Shown here in pieces: positions 1 through 7,721 of a stretch of 16,377 nt of DNA. The notes beneath the pieces were generated by a model that searched no databases, was not told the DNA's origin, and worked only from the letters and a program-made list of their open reading frames with translations. The DNA is from Perlabentimonas sp041656735 (GTDB lineage Bacteria; Bacteroidota; Bacteroidia; Bacteroidales; Tenuifilaceae), in contig JBBACY010000057.1 in the NCBI GenBank assembly GCA_041656735.1, positions 1 to 16,377 on the forward strand. The letters run 5' to 3'. Numbering within the stretch: the first letter of the stretch is position 1; the number at the start of each line of letters is the position of its first letter. The translations under genes were made by a program, and so were the position numbers.

Positions 1-70
1 TCGACCTCAACGAGGTCGTATAGCATAGCGAAACAATAAATGCTATAAACATATAACCCCTTTGGGGTTA
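1..70. repeat. REPIN-like paired hairpin element, copy 1
   Basis: Three stem-loops sit in 70 bases. Hairpin one is CGACCTC/GAGGTCG (2-8 and 12-18, loop AAC). A longer stem is TATAGCAT/ATGCTATA (19-26 and 40-47). Hairpin two is TAACCCC/GGGGTTA (54-60 and 64-70, loop TTT). The layout is hairpin, TATAG box, spacer, CTATA box, hairpin, so two small units face each other as in REPIN elements. The stems differ in sequence but keep perfect pairing. It may start left of the window. The structure is seen directly; the REPIN comparison is inference. Confidence 0.75.
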
Positions 71-115
71 AACAAATACGTAACAGTCAGGCAGATAATA
101 CGCCCTACGATTATT

Positions 116-325
116 GAATAGTGAATATCGAATAATGAATATCGAATAATGAATATCGAATAGTGAATATCGAATAGTGAATATCGAATAGTGAATATCG
201 AATAATGAATATCGAATATTGAATATTGAAGGTTGGATAGCGAACACCGAATACCAAATATCGAATACCGAATAATGAATATCGAATATTGAAGGTTGGA
301 TAGCGAGGGTTGGATAGCGAGGGTC
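116..325. repeat. 30-unit array of 7-bp repeats (consensus GAATATC)
   Basis: The sequence divides without a single phase break into 30 heptamers. Common units are GAATATC, GAATAGT, GAATAAT and GAATATT; rarer ones are GAAGGTT, GGATAGC, GAACACC and GAATACC. The rarer units recur in the same order, giving a higher-order repeat of about nine or ten units. The first base follows the hairpin element and the last unit is GAGGGTC, before TTTTGTTTCGGCGC. The minus strand has long open frames here, but they encode only cyclic seven-residue repeats such as YSIFIIR, so I do not call a protein. Confidence 0.93.
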
Positions 326-410
326 TTTTGTTTCGGCGCGATGTTTCCTCGTATTGCCTTACTTCGAAATCCATTATTCTCAGCCTGACCAACTCCCTGA
401 GCGAACAAAC

Positions 411-435
411 GAATCCGTAGGATTCAAATGTTTAT
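411..435 (-). repeat. Single hairpin with CTATAAACAT box
   Basis: GAATCC/GGATTC (411-416 and 420-425, loop GTA) is followed by AAATGTTTATAG. Read on the minus strand this is CTATAAACAT-TT-hairpin, the same arrangement as the right half of the elements at 1-70 and 461-530 (CTATAAACAT-AT-hairpin). The stem sequence is entirely different, so the box is conserved and the stem is free to change while staying paired. It lies 26 bases before the second composite copy. Confidence 0.65.
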
Positions 436-460
436 AGAAAGACGAATTAGCGGAAGGGAT

Positions 461-530
461 TCGACCTCAACGAGGTCGTATAGCATAGCGAAACAATAAA
501 TGCTATAAACATATAACCCCTTTGGGGTTA
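461..530. repeat. REPIN-like paired hairpin element, copy 2
   Basis: This is identical to 1-70. The identity continues through 576, giving a 116-bp exact direct repeat at an offset of 460, with the first mismatch at 117/577. Exact identity over this stretch beside diverged flanks suggests recent duplication or gene conversion. Confidence 0.8.
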
Positions 531-575
531 AACAAATACGTAACAGTCAGGCAGATAATACGCCCTACGATTATT

Positions 576-701
576 GGATAGTGAATATCGAACACCGAAT
601 AATGAATATCGAATATTGAAGGTTGGATAGCGAACACCGAATACCAAATATCGAACACCGAATAATGAATATCGAATATTGAAGGTTGGATAGGGAAGGT
701 C
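576..701. repeat. 18-unit array of 7-bp repeats, second copy
   Basis: Eighteen heptamers in unbroken phase, from GGATAGT to GAAGGTC, followed by TTTTGTTTCGGCGC as in the first array. The run GAATAAT, GAATATC, GAATATT, GAAGGTT, GGATAG(C/G) occurs at units 4-8 and again at 13-17, a 63-bp higher-order period. Compared with the 30-unit array it differs by whole units, the usual outcome of slippage or unequal exchange. Confidence 0.92.
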
Positions 702-950
702 TTTTGTTTCGGCGCTATGACTTCTCGTATTACCTTACTTCATAATTCATTATTCAAAATTCGTCATTCATAATTTAGTGTTGTTTAGTTAACATATAAA
801 TTACGATTCAATTATAAACGCCTCTTCGACACCCTTAACTAACCGACATTGAAAAACAAAAGGCAAATAAATGTATGAACGTTTACCCTAACTGTTTTTG
901 CGCTACATAATACTTCGAGAGCACAAGTATTATGTAGCAATTAATATAGG
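702..950. other. Intergenic remainder of the repeat region
   Basis: 702-775 is a diverged match to the sequence after the first array (326-377), then loses similarity. 740-775 contains short AT-rich near-repeats of the ATTCATTATTC kind. From about 780 to 900 I see no gene or structure; the hairpin at 902-938 is listed separately. Confidence 0.5.
902..938 (-). terminator. Perfect 14-bp hairpin downstream of the purF-like gene
   Basis: GCTACATAATACTT (902-915) pairs exactly with 925-938 across a 9-base loop, 12 bases past the stop codon of the minus-strand purF-like gene. No T-run follows on the minus strand side (GCGCAAAAAC), so it is either a non-canonical terminator or a 3'-end stabilising hairpin. 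Confidence 0.55.
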
Positions 951-2357
951 CTAAAGGTAGCCTGAACCATCGAAGCAATGCGTGCAGAGCTTCTCTTTGG
1001 GTAAGCCAATAGCCTCAACTAGATCGCTTGTTTTTTGAAATTTCAGAGAGGTAACACCCAAATTCTTTCGCATTTGCTCAACCATTGCAGCATAGTTTCC
1101 GTTTTTAGTGTCGGAGTAATCTCTCATATCAACATCGGTTTTTCCGGTTAGCTGATAAACTGCTTTATGGGTTGCTAAATCGAGATTAGAGCGCGATTGG
1201 CTAAAGTTAAGAAATTCGCACGGAAAGGTTAGGGGAGGACAGGCAATGCGAATATGAGCCTCCTTTATGCCTGCAGCAAATAAATCCTTCACGTTATCCG
1301 AGAGCTGTGTTCCTCGAACAATCGAATCATCGAGAAAAACTCCGCGCTTATTTTTAATGAGAGCAGGGTTTGGTATAAGTTTCATTTTAGCCACAAGCTC
1401 GCGCATTTGCTGGTTTTGTGGCATAAAGCTGCGGGGCCAGGTAGGGGTGTACTTTGAGTATGGGCGCATATGTGGTATGCATCTCTCATTGCTGTACCCA
1501 ATGGCATGGCCAATACCCGAATCGGGTATGCCAGTTGCAAAATCAATCTCTTCGTTGTCGTACTTTGCCAGAGCGGCTCCACACCTGTATCGGCACTCAT
1601 CAACGTTAATGTTTTCGTAAAATGAAGGGGGATACCCGTAGTAAACCCATAGGAACGAGCATATCTGCATCTTATCGAGCGGTTGCTTAAGCTGCTCGTA
1701 CCCATCGGCTGTTAGTCTAATTATCTCACCCGGACCAATATACTTATCAATTTCGTAGCCTAGGTTCGAGAAAGAGCAGGTTTCGAATGCCACTGAGTAT
1801 GCACCCTCTTTTGTCCCGATTATCATTGGTGTTCGTCCGAGCTTATCACGTGCAGCAAATATGCCCTCTTCGGTTAAAAGCATAATAGAACACGAGCCTT
1901 TAATCTTATCAAAAACTCGGCAAATACCTTCGGTAAAGCTATCTCCTTCAGAAATAATCATACCAACTAGCTCGGTGGGGTTAATGCCTCCCTGACTAGT
2001 TTCAGAAAAAGTACGTCGTTGGCTTATAAAGTATTTCTCAAGCTCATCGAGGTTGTTTATTCGTCCTACGGTGGCAATTGCAAACCGACCCAGGTGCGAG
2101 GTAAGTACTATTGGTTGAGCTTCGGCATCACTTATAACTCCTATTCCGCTATTTCCTACAAAACCGGCAATGTCATCTTCAAACTTATTTCGAAAGTAAC
2201 CGTTTTCAAGACTATGAATTGCACGCTGAAAGCCTTTTTTTTCGCAGTAGTAGGCTACGCCTGCTCTTTTTGTGCCAAGATGCGAATGGTAGTCGGTGCC
2301 ATAAAAAACATCGACCACACAATCCGTTTTTGAGATGCATCCAAAAAACCCACTCAT
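951..2357 (-). CDS. PurF-like amidophosphoribosyltransferase paralogue lacking the glutaminase Cys
   Basis: A 468-residue protein with an N-terminal Ntn-hydrolase (glutaminase) fold followed by a phosphoribosyltransferase domain. Active PurF starts with a nucleophilic Cys after Met; here the start is M-S-G-F-F-G, and the oxyanion HNG is replaced by T96-V97-G98, so glutamine hydrolysis is probably lost. The PRPP-binding loop is intact (D343-D344-S-I-V-R-G-T, 340-351). Cys233, Cys380, Cys458 and Cys461 sit where the Bacillus-type enzyme binds its 4Fe-4S cluster. The ATG at 2355-2357 gives the expected N-terminus with no propeptide. From memory, Bacteroidota carry a conserved paralogue of this kind beside a normal PurF. 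It may use free ammonia, be regulatory, or have another role. Transcribed alone, with a hairpin after the stop. Family assignment is firm; the function is inference. Confidence 0.9.
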   Translation of the reverse strand: MSGFFGCISKTDCVVDVFYGTDYHSHLGTKRAGVAYYCEKKGFQRAIHSLENGYFRNKFEDDIAGFVGNSGIGVISDAEAQPIVLTSHLGRFAIATVGRINNLDELEKYFISQRRTFSETSQGGINPTELVGMIISEGDSFTEGICRVFDKIKGSCSIMLLTEEGIFAARDKLGRTPMIIGTKEGAYSVAFETCSFSNLGYEIDKYIGPGEIIRLTADGYEQLKQPLDKMQICSFLWVYYGYPPSFYENINVDECRYRCGAALAKYDNEEIDFATGIPDSGIGHAIGYSNERCIPHMRPYSKYTPTWPRSFMPQNQQMRELVAKMKLIPNPALIKNKRGVFLDDSIVRGTQLSDNVKDLFAAGIKEAHIRIACPPLTFPCEFLNFSQSRSNLDLATHKAVYQLTGKTDVDMRDYSDTKNGNYAAMVEQMRKNLGVTSLKFQKTSDLVEAIGLPKEKLCTHCFDGSGYL

Positions 2358-2812
2358 AAAATTGTAATGTTTTAAAATATATTTGTACAGTTATGTTGTA
2401 AATGTATGTGCTGGAAGTGTTTGTGAAAAGTACAACACGTATTGTTTAGCCGTGCAAAGTAACGTAAAAAAATATGGTAACAAAAATACGTTTACATCAA
2501 TTGTGGTAGCGTGTGCAATTATTTTGGGCTTGTTAAAGTTTCAAGTTCTTCGACTCGATTCTATGTTTTTTTATTGTGGTATTATAATAAACTCGCAATT
2601 GTATTTGGGTTAGTTTATGCAGTGTACAATTACTAGCGCATTGTAGTGTTTACCCTTTCTTGCCACATAGTTGTGTTATTAAGGGCTTACTCTCGCTTTA
2701 AGACACCTTTAAATGTGCTGTTTTTGGATTTTGTATGAGCATATGCAAATAATGTGGCTAAAAGTTCTCAATTAACAGTATTTTTCTTACTTTTGCCTCC
2801 CGTAACAAAAAC
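2358..2812. other. Divergent intergenic region between the purF-like gene and tRNA-Arg
   Basis: The region holds 455 bases with no gene I can support. A plus-strand open frame at 2383-2613 (76 codons) has no recognisable domain and looks like chance. Minus-strand TATTTTTG at 2481-2488 fits the Bacteroidota -7 motif and could serve the purF-like gene with a leader of about 120 bases, but there is no good -33 partner. The tRNA promoter is listed separately. Confidence 0.4.
2788..2795 (+). promoter_or_regulatory. Bacteroidota -7 element of tRNA-Arg(TCT)
   Basis: TACTTTTG matches TAnnTTTG exactly and ends 17 bases before the mature tRNA 5' end. A convincing -33 TTTG is not visible. Confidence 0.6.
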
Positions 2813-2886
<74 letters not shown>

Positions 2887-2913
2887 CCACATTACGCTGC
2901 AATTGAAATAAAG

Positions 2914-2937
2914 GCCTATCGGATTTGGTAGGCTTTT
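2914..2937 (+). terminator. Terminator of tRNA-Arg(TCT)
   Basis: GCCTATC (2914-2920) pairs with GGTAGGC (2927-2933), one G-T wobble included, across a 6-base loop, then TTTTCTTT. It is 27 bases after the tRNA, so this gene probably ends before its neighbour. Confidence 0.75.
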
Positions 2938-2964
2938 CTTTATGCTAAAATCAAAGGATTTTTA

Positions 2965-2972
2965 TATTTTTG
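2965..2972 (+). promoter_or_regulatory. Bacteroidota -7 element of tRNA-Arg(TCG)
   Basis: TATTTTTG fits TAnnTTTG and ends 22 bases before the tRNA. With the terminator at 2914-2937 just upstream, it implies that the second tRNA is transcribed separately. Confidence 0.6.
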
Positions 2973-2994
2973 CAACCCCCACGAGAAAAGAAAC

Positions 2995-3068
2995 GGTCCG
3001 GTAGCTCAGCTGGATAGAGCATCAGTCTTCGGAACTGAGGGTCATAGGTTCGAATCCTATCCGGATCA
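2995..3068 (+). tRNA. tRNA-Arg, anticodon TCG
   Basis: A complete cloverleaf with the same acceptor, T arm and variable loop as the gene at 2813. The anticodon stem TCAGT/ACTGA encloses CTTCGGA, with anticodon TCG at 3029-3031, which reads CGA. The discriminator is A3068, followed by CAC... without an encoded CCA. Differences from the first tRNA are confined to one D-loop base and the anticodon arm. Confidence 0.97.
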
Positions 3069-3081
3069 CAAGGTTACAAAT

Positions 3082-3129
3082 CAATAATAACAAAGGCTTA
3101 CCGTTTTCGGTAAGCCTTTGTTATTATTG
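3082..3129 (+). terminator. Perfect 22-bp stem terminator of tRNA-Arg(TCG)
   Basis: Bases 3082-3103 pair without mismatch with 3108-3129 around a TTTT loop. The stem core is AAAGGCTTACCG/CGGTAAGCCTTT and its outer part is AT-rich, so the right arm itself supplies a T-rich 3' end. It lies 13 bases after the tRNA. Confidence 0.88.
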
Positions 3130-3371
3130 TTATTTTGACTTTACTAAAACAAAGGACCCCTGAACTTTTCCTTTCTTTCCTCACCTTTCATTTTTACTAA
3201 AGCAGACCTATTTTCGAACTTTGAGAAGTCGATAGTCAATATTATTTGTTTTGGCTTTACTTATCCTAATGTTCCTTTTTTATTCAAAAAAACATGTGAG
3301 ATTCTTAAACGATAATTATTGGTATCTATTTGATATATAATGAGTAATTCTCTTAGAATTGTATTTAGGGC

Positions 3372-6300
3372 TTAATTGTTTATACTAACAAGATCTTTAA
3401 GCTCAGCATTCGATAAGTCGCCAATCCATTTTTCTCCTGTTGAAACAGTTAAATCGGCCAAGTGTTTTTTATCTTGAATCATCTGATTAATTTTTTCTTC
3501 AAATGTTCCTTTAGATATTAAACGATGTACCAGTACATTCTTGTGTTGACCGATGCGAAATGCCCGGTCGGTAGCCTGGGCTTCTACTGCCGGATTCCAC
3601 CAAAGGTCGTAATGGATAACATGGTTGGCTGCGGTTAGGTTTAATCCTGTGCCTCCGGCTTTTATTGATAGGATGAATATCTTTTTATGCTTCTTGTTCT
3701 GAAACTCATCAACCATTGCATCTCTTTTATTACGAGCAACACCTCCATGTAGGAATAGCGGCGTGGTATCAAAAACATTCTCTAATATACGCGTGAGAAT
3801 TTGTCCCATTTCTTTGTATTGCGTAAATATTAGCACCTTTTCATTATTCTCATAAATGGAGCGAAGCAATTGTATAAGCATCTCGGTTTTTCCTGACAAC
3901 TCAACCCGGTCATCTTCTTTTTTTAGAAATTGCGAAGGGTGGTTGCAAACCTGTTTTAGGGCGGTTATCATTTTAAGAACCAATCCTTTTCTTTCTATTG
4001 AATCTTGCTCTGTATTATTAAGCGATTCGATCATTGTATCAACTACATTCTGATAAAGAGCTGTTTGCTCTTTGGCAAGCTGAACAAAACAATCGTGCTC
4101 AATTTTTTCGGGCAAATCAGATATGATTGATTTATCAGTCTTTAAGCGTCTGAGAATAAACGGTTCGGTTATTTTCTTGAATTTTTCGAGCTGTAATTCA
4201 TTGTTGTCATTTTCAATAGGCGAAGCAAAAAATTTCTTGAAATACTTTGCGGACCCTAGGTAACCCTTATTTACAAAATCGAACAGACTCCAGTATTCAC
4301 TCAATCTGTTTTCAACAGGAGTACCACTTATGGCAATTTTTACATCGGCTTTCAATTTCTTTACTACTTTTGTCTGTTCTGTTCCAGGATTCTTAATATT
4401 TTGGGCTTCGTCAATAGCCAACACTTCCCACTTAATCTTTTGAAATTTTGAGGCATCGCTACGCAGTATTCCATAGGAAGTAATTACCAAATCGCATTCA
4501 TCGGTTTTAAATTCACGTTTTGCACCATGATAAATATGAGGCAATAATTGTGGTGCAAATTTTTCAATCTCTTTCTGCCAGTTGGTAATCAATGTTGTTG
4601 GTACAACAACCAATGCCTTATTTTTACTTAAGCGTCCTTCGTGCTTGAATTGTAATAGTAAGCTTATGACTTGCAATGTTTTTCCAAGTCCCATATCATC
4701 GGCAATAATGCTTCCAAAGCCTACCTTGCTATTGTTATATAGCCATTGGTATCCACGTTCCTGATAGGGGCGTAAGTTTGCATTCAAATTCTTTGGAATT
4801 GCTTTTTGTTCACTCTGCAACAGCTCATTTATTATTTCTTTGGCTTTGGATGAAATTGAAATCTTCGCTTCCTGATATTCTTCTGTTAGGGCTGACTGGA
4901 GCAATTCTGTATGTGAAAGCTGCTTATCTTCGTCAAGATTATTTAGTAAGGTGGTTATTTCTTTTTGGTCGATTAAAACATACTCTCCCTTAATATTTAC
5001 AATCCCCGATGTGCCCTTTACCAGTTTTTTAAATTCACCTACCGGAATTGTTTTATCCCCGATGGCTATCTGCCATTCGAATTGGAGCATTTCATTAAGA
5101 TTTAGGTAGCTTTTACCAGAAGAGTTAGAATTATTACCGTCTAATTTTAATGAAACTTTAGGTCGAGCAAGGTTTTTTAATGAGATGGGCAATAAAATCC
5201 GAAAGCCTAATAATTTAACCAGTGGTAAAAATGTTAATAAAACCTCAGCAAAGGAATCTGCATCAAATATTAGCTGTTTTGCACCCGAAGAAGAAATCAG
5301 TGGTTTTATAGCCGGAAAATCTCTAGATAAGCTTGCTAACGACTGAAATAATGAGGCTTTGAATTTATTGTATGCTTTATCCTCAATAAAGTCAAGAAGA
5401 GTTAATGGTGCCTGAATGGAGTCTTTTCGGTTTTCAACCCACAATTGCAATTCAAAGGTATTTTCTTCTGCATTATCTTCTATTTTAATTAGTGGCACAT
5501 AAACTTTATCGCTTAGGTAAAATCGTTGAAAGTATTGATGTATTGCTTCTGGTATCTGCTTTTTTCCAAGGTGATTAAAGGTAAGGCTTTTATTTTTGAA
5601 GATTAGCTGTTCAATTTCTGTTTCTAAATATTGTGTAGGTGATACTTGAACGGAGCTAGCCGATTTCATATAATGTGTCAAGAAAATAGCCACGAGTGTT
5701 ACTGACTGTTCTCTGAGCGAAAGATATTTATGCATTTTTGTATTAAACGAGACTTTTACTAATTCAGGAAAAATACCTTGTTCAAGGATATTTAGCAAAG
5801 TATTAACCTCTTCGTTTATTATAGCCGGAATCCACCTTATAACATTTGCATCTTTCTTTAAGACTAATAATTGAGGGATAAATGCTCCATACTCTGCAAG
5901 TTTGAGGCTTAAGTGCCATGCTCTGTATATTATTTTTAAATCAGGTGATAATCGTTGTTCATGTTTTTTTGGCAACCTTGCAAGGAAGTTGATTAGGGAG
6001 TTAATTCCGTCATCGGTATCTTTAAAAACCAAATCTTCGTTTTCGTAATGGAATATGACTTTATGAAAAGAGGAGTCGTCATTAATAAACAGCTCTACGT
6101 TTTCTATGCTTTCAAAAATTTTTGGTTCGAATTCTACCACATCTTGGCTCAATAATACTGTAGAATGACGACTAACAGCCTTATAATTTTTTCGAAGTAA
6201 AGGAACGAAAGGCTTATCGTAAAAAACGGATTTTGTGTTAAGTAAGGATAATAGGTTGTCTGTTTGAGGTTTTATTCTAGATAAATCAAAAGGAGTTTCA

Positions 6301-6899
6301 GTTTCTTTTTTATCATTTACAATCTCCGATGGAATATCCTGAACCATTTGATGGAAACTTGGAATGCCCATCTCCTTTTCAAGTGCCATTCCAACGTTGG
6401 TTAACTCCTCTAAAATATCTAAACCATGAAGTTGAAAAACCAGAAAGGGGTTTCTGTCAATTTCTGTCGAAAGCATATAAATTACCGATGCTATATGCTT
6501 GCAAGGCACTGCCCAATCGGGGCAGGAACAATGCATATCAAAATCAGACCACTTGTTTGGAAAAACAGCAATGTTATGCCTTGTTGTCAATTCATTTAGC
6601 TCGTGGGGTAATTCTCGGTTAAGTAAATGAGAAAGTAGCAAGGGGTCTTCTATAATGGCTTGTATTATTTTTTTCTTTTCTGAATCAGAAAATGGGGGTA
6701 CGCTAATTTGCACATTGTATGGCGTCCTTCGACTTCCTTTAACTTTAGCATCAATTCTATTATTTAAAGTATTAATCTCCTTCACATAACCATTACGGGC
6801 ATAACTTCTTCCACGGGGCAATCTGTTGGAATAATCAATATCTGTTAATGCTTGTAAAAAGTGTTCTCCCCACCAGGTTTTACCAAATTGCTGTGCCAT
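3372..6899 (-). CDS. SWIM zinc-finger SNF2-family ATPase/helicase
   Basis: An 1175-residue Swi2/Snf2 ATP-dependent DNA translocase. A SWIM zinc motif sits at C124-S-C126...C133-K-H135. A long middle region (about 200-700) has no motif I can name. The SNF2 motor then follows: Walker A D-M-G-L-G-K-T (735-741), Walker B D830-E-A-Q, motif III S-G-T-P (858-861), and a C-terminal helicase lobe with LIFTQY (1023-1028), AGGTGLNLT (1081-1089) and DRAFRIGQ (1111-1118). The ATG at 6897-6899 gives FGKTWWGEHF, an N-terminus I associate with SWIM-SNF2 proteins. Such proteins are thought to remodel protein-DNA complexes, perhaps with RNA polymerase as for RapA, but the client is not known from this sequence. 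It is monocistronic by spacing (197 bases upstream to the next gene). All motor motifs are intact. Confidence 0.95.
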   Translation of the reverse strand: MAQQFGKTWWGEHFLQALTDIDYSNRLPRGRSYARNGYVKEINTLNNRIDAKVKGSRRTPYNVQISVPPFSDSEKKKIIQAIIEDPLLLSHLLNRELPHELNELTTRHNIAVFPNKWSDFDMHCSCPDWAVPCKHIASVIYMLSTEIDRNPFLVFQLHGLDILEELTNVGMALEKEMGIPSFHQMVQDIPSEIVNDKKETETPFDLSRIKPQTDNLLSLLNTKSVFYDKPFVPLLRKNYKAVSRHSTVLLSQDVVEFEPKIFESIENVELFINDDSSFHKVIFHYENEDLVFKDTDDGINSLINFLARLPKKHEQRLSPDLKIIYRAWHLSLKLAEYGAFIPQLLVLKKDANVIRWIPAIINEEVNTLLNILEQGIFPELVKVSFNTKMHKYLSLREQSVTLVAIFLTHYMKSASSVQVSPTQYLETEIEQLIFKNKSLTFNHLGKKQIPEAIHQYFQRFYLSDKVYVPLIKIEDNAEENTFELQLWVENRKDSIQAPLTLLDFIEDKAYNKFKASLFQSLASLSRDFPAIKPLISSSGAKQLIFDADSFAEVLLTFLPLVKLLGFRILLPISLKNLARPKVSLKLDGNNSNSSGKSYLNLNEMLQFEWQIAIGDKTIPVGEFKKLVKGTSGIVNIKGEYVLIDQKEITTLLNNLDEDKQLSHTELLQSALTEEYQEAKISISSKAKEIINELLQSEQKAIPKNLNANLRPYQERGYQWLYNNSKVGFGSIIADDMGLGKTLQVISLLLQFKHEGRLSKNKALVVVPTTLITNWQKEIEKFAPQLLPHIYHGAKREFKTDECDLVITSYGILRSDASKFQKIKWEVLAIDEAQNIKNPGTEQTKVVKKLKADVKIAISGTPVENRLSEYWSLFDFVNKGYLGSAKYFKKFFASPIENDNNELQLEKFKKITEPFILRRLKTDKSIISDLPEKIEHDCFVQLAKEQTALYQNVVDTMIESLNNTEQDSIERKGLVLKMITALKQVCNHPSQFLKKEDDRVELSGKTEMLIQLLRSIYENNEKVLIFTQYKEMGQILTRILENVFDTTPLFLHGGVARNKRDAMVDEFQNKKHKKIFILSIKAGGTGLNLTAANHVIHYDLWWNPAVEAQATDRAFRIGQHKNVLVHRLISKGTFEEKINQMIQDKKHLADLTVSTGEKWIGDLSNAELKDLVSINN

Positions 6900-7096
6900 A
6901 GCGTTATGTAATTTGGACTATACTGTTTTTGTTTAAACTATTCCTGGATATACCCAATTATTTATCCCTAAATTCAACAAATAAATGTAACTTTTGGAAA
7001 GAGTAACTTGAAATAATTTTACGATTTAAAACTAATGTCACATTTTTTTGAGTGAAATAAACAATTTGCGATAAAAGCGACACGATATCTTATCAC

Positions 7097-7544
7097 TTAT
7101 GATTTGCTTTCAATCAGTTTCATCTCATCAAGTAGTTGCTTGATATTTTTTTTAGCTTCGGAGTTTTGGATAATATGAGATACGTCGAAACGATAATGTG
7201 GGCTATTTGGATCTCGCGTTGCTGAAAGCCAGTTAAAAGAACCTTCAATTAGTAAATCTTCGTCTTTAACGATAGCTTTATTGTGGATTCCTGGAAGAGT
7301 AATATAGTGGTGAGATAAAAACATCTATTGGGTATTGATTTTCTTCTTCTTCGGTGTCACTCTTCTTCTTAGGTTTGTCTTTAAACTTATTGTAAATTTC
7401 TTTTAATTTTCTTGATGTTAAATCAGAAAAGGAGTCAAAATAATAACCGTTCTTACAATCCTTGGTTCTTATGTCATACATTTCTCCATCGGCAAGGCTA
7501 TTACGATAGTATCTAACCCAGTTTAATTGTGTTGTTTTTTTCAT
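7097..7544 (-). pseudogene. Frameshifted HKD (phospholipase D-like) protein
   Basis: Two overlapping frames form one 148-residue product if one T is removed from the T5 run (plus-strand A5 at 7317-7321). The first frame (start 7544) gives a Lys/Glu-rich N-terminal part, then stops at 7278. The second frame carries H87-N-K-A-I-V-K-D94, an HxKx4D motif, followed by GSFNW (101-105), as in PLD/Nuc nucleases and in C-terminal PLD domains of defence proteins. Only one HKD motif is present, and the N-terminal 75 residues match no PLD strand pattern that I recognise, so it may be the tail of a longer protein. As written, the HKD part would need its own start at 7324. Frameshift by decay, sequence error or recoding cannot be separated here. 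Confidence 0.7.
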
Positions 7545-7721
7545 TACTATAAAGGCATTTTAAGTATTTGCAACTTTTAGTTTTACTATCAACTCCTAAG
7601 CAATATTATACTCTAATGGTTATTCTATATATTCTGCATAGTCAAATAATCCCACACAAAAGCCATTCCACAATCTTATCGCAGTTTCTGCTCTTTTAAC
7701 TTCGTTGCATTTACTCCCAGT

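Noticed and set aside
43..408. Minus-strand open frames over the heptamer array as proteins
   Set aside because: Their content is only cyclic translation of the 7-bp repeat plus flanking hairpins; no domain, and the same peptide appears in more than one frame.
116..701. CRISPR array
   Set aside because: Units are 7 bp with no spacers, and no cas genes are present.
2383..2613. Plus-strand 76-codon frame as a gene
   Set aside because: No recognisable family and no promoter or ribosome-binding signal; it lies in the probable leader of the divergent purF-like gene.
3346..3360. AATTCT/AGAATT hairpin as terminator of the SNF2 gene
   Set aside because: Only six AT-rich pairs and no T-run; too weak to call.
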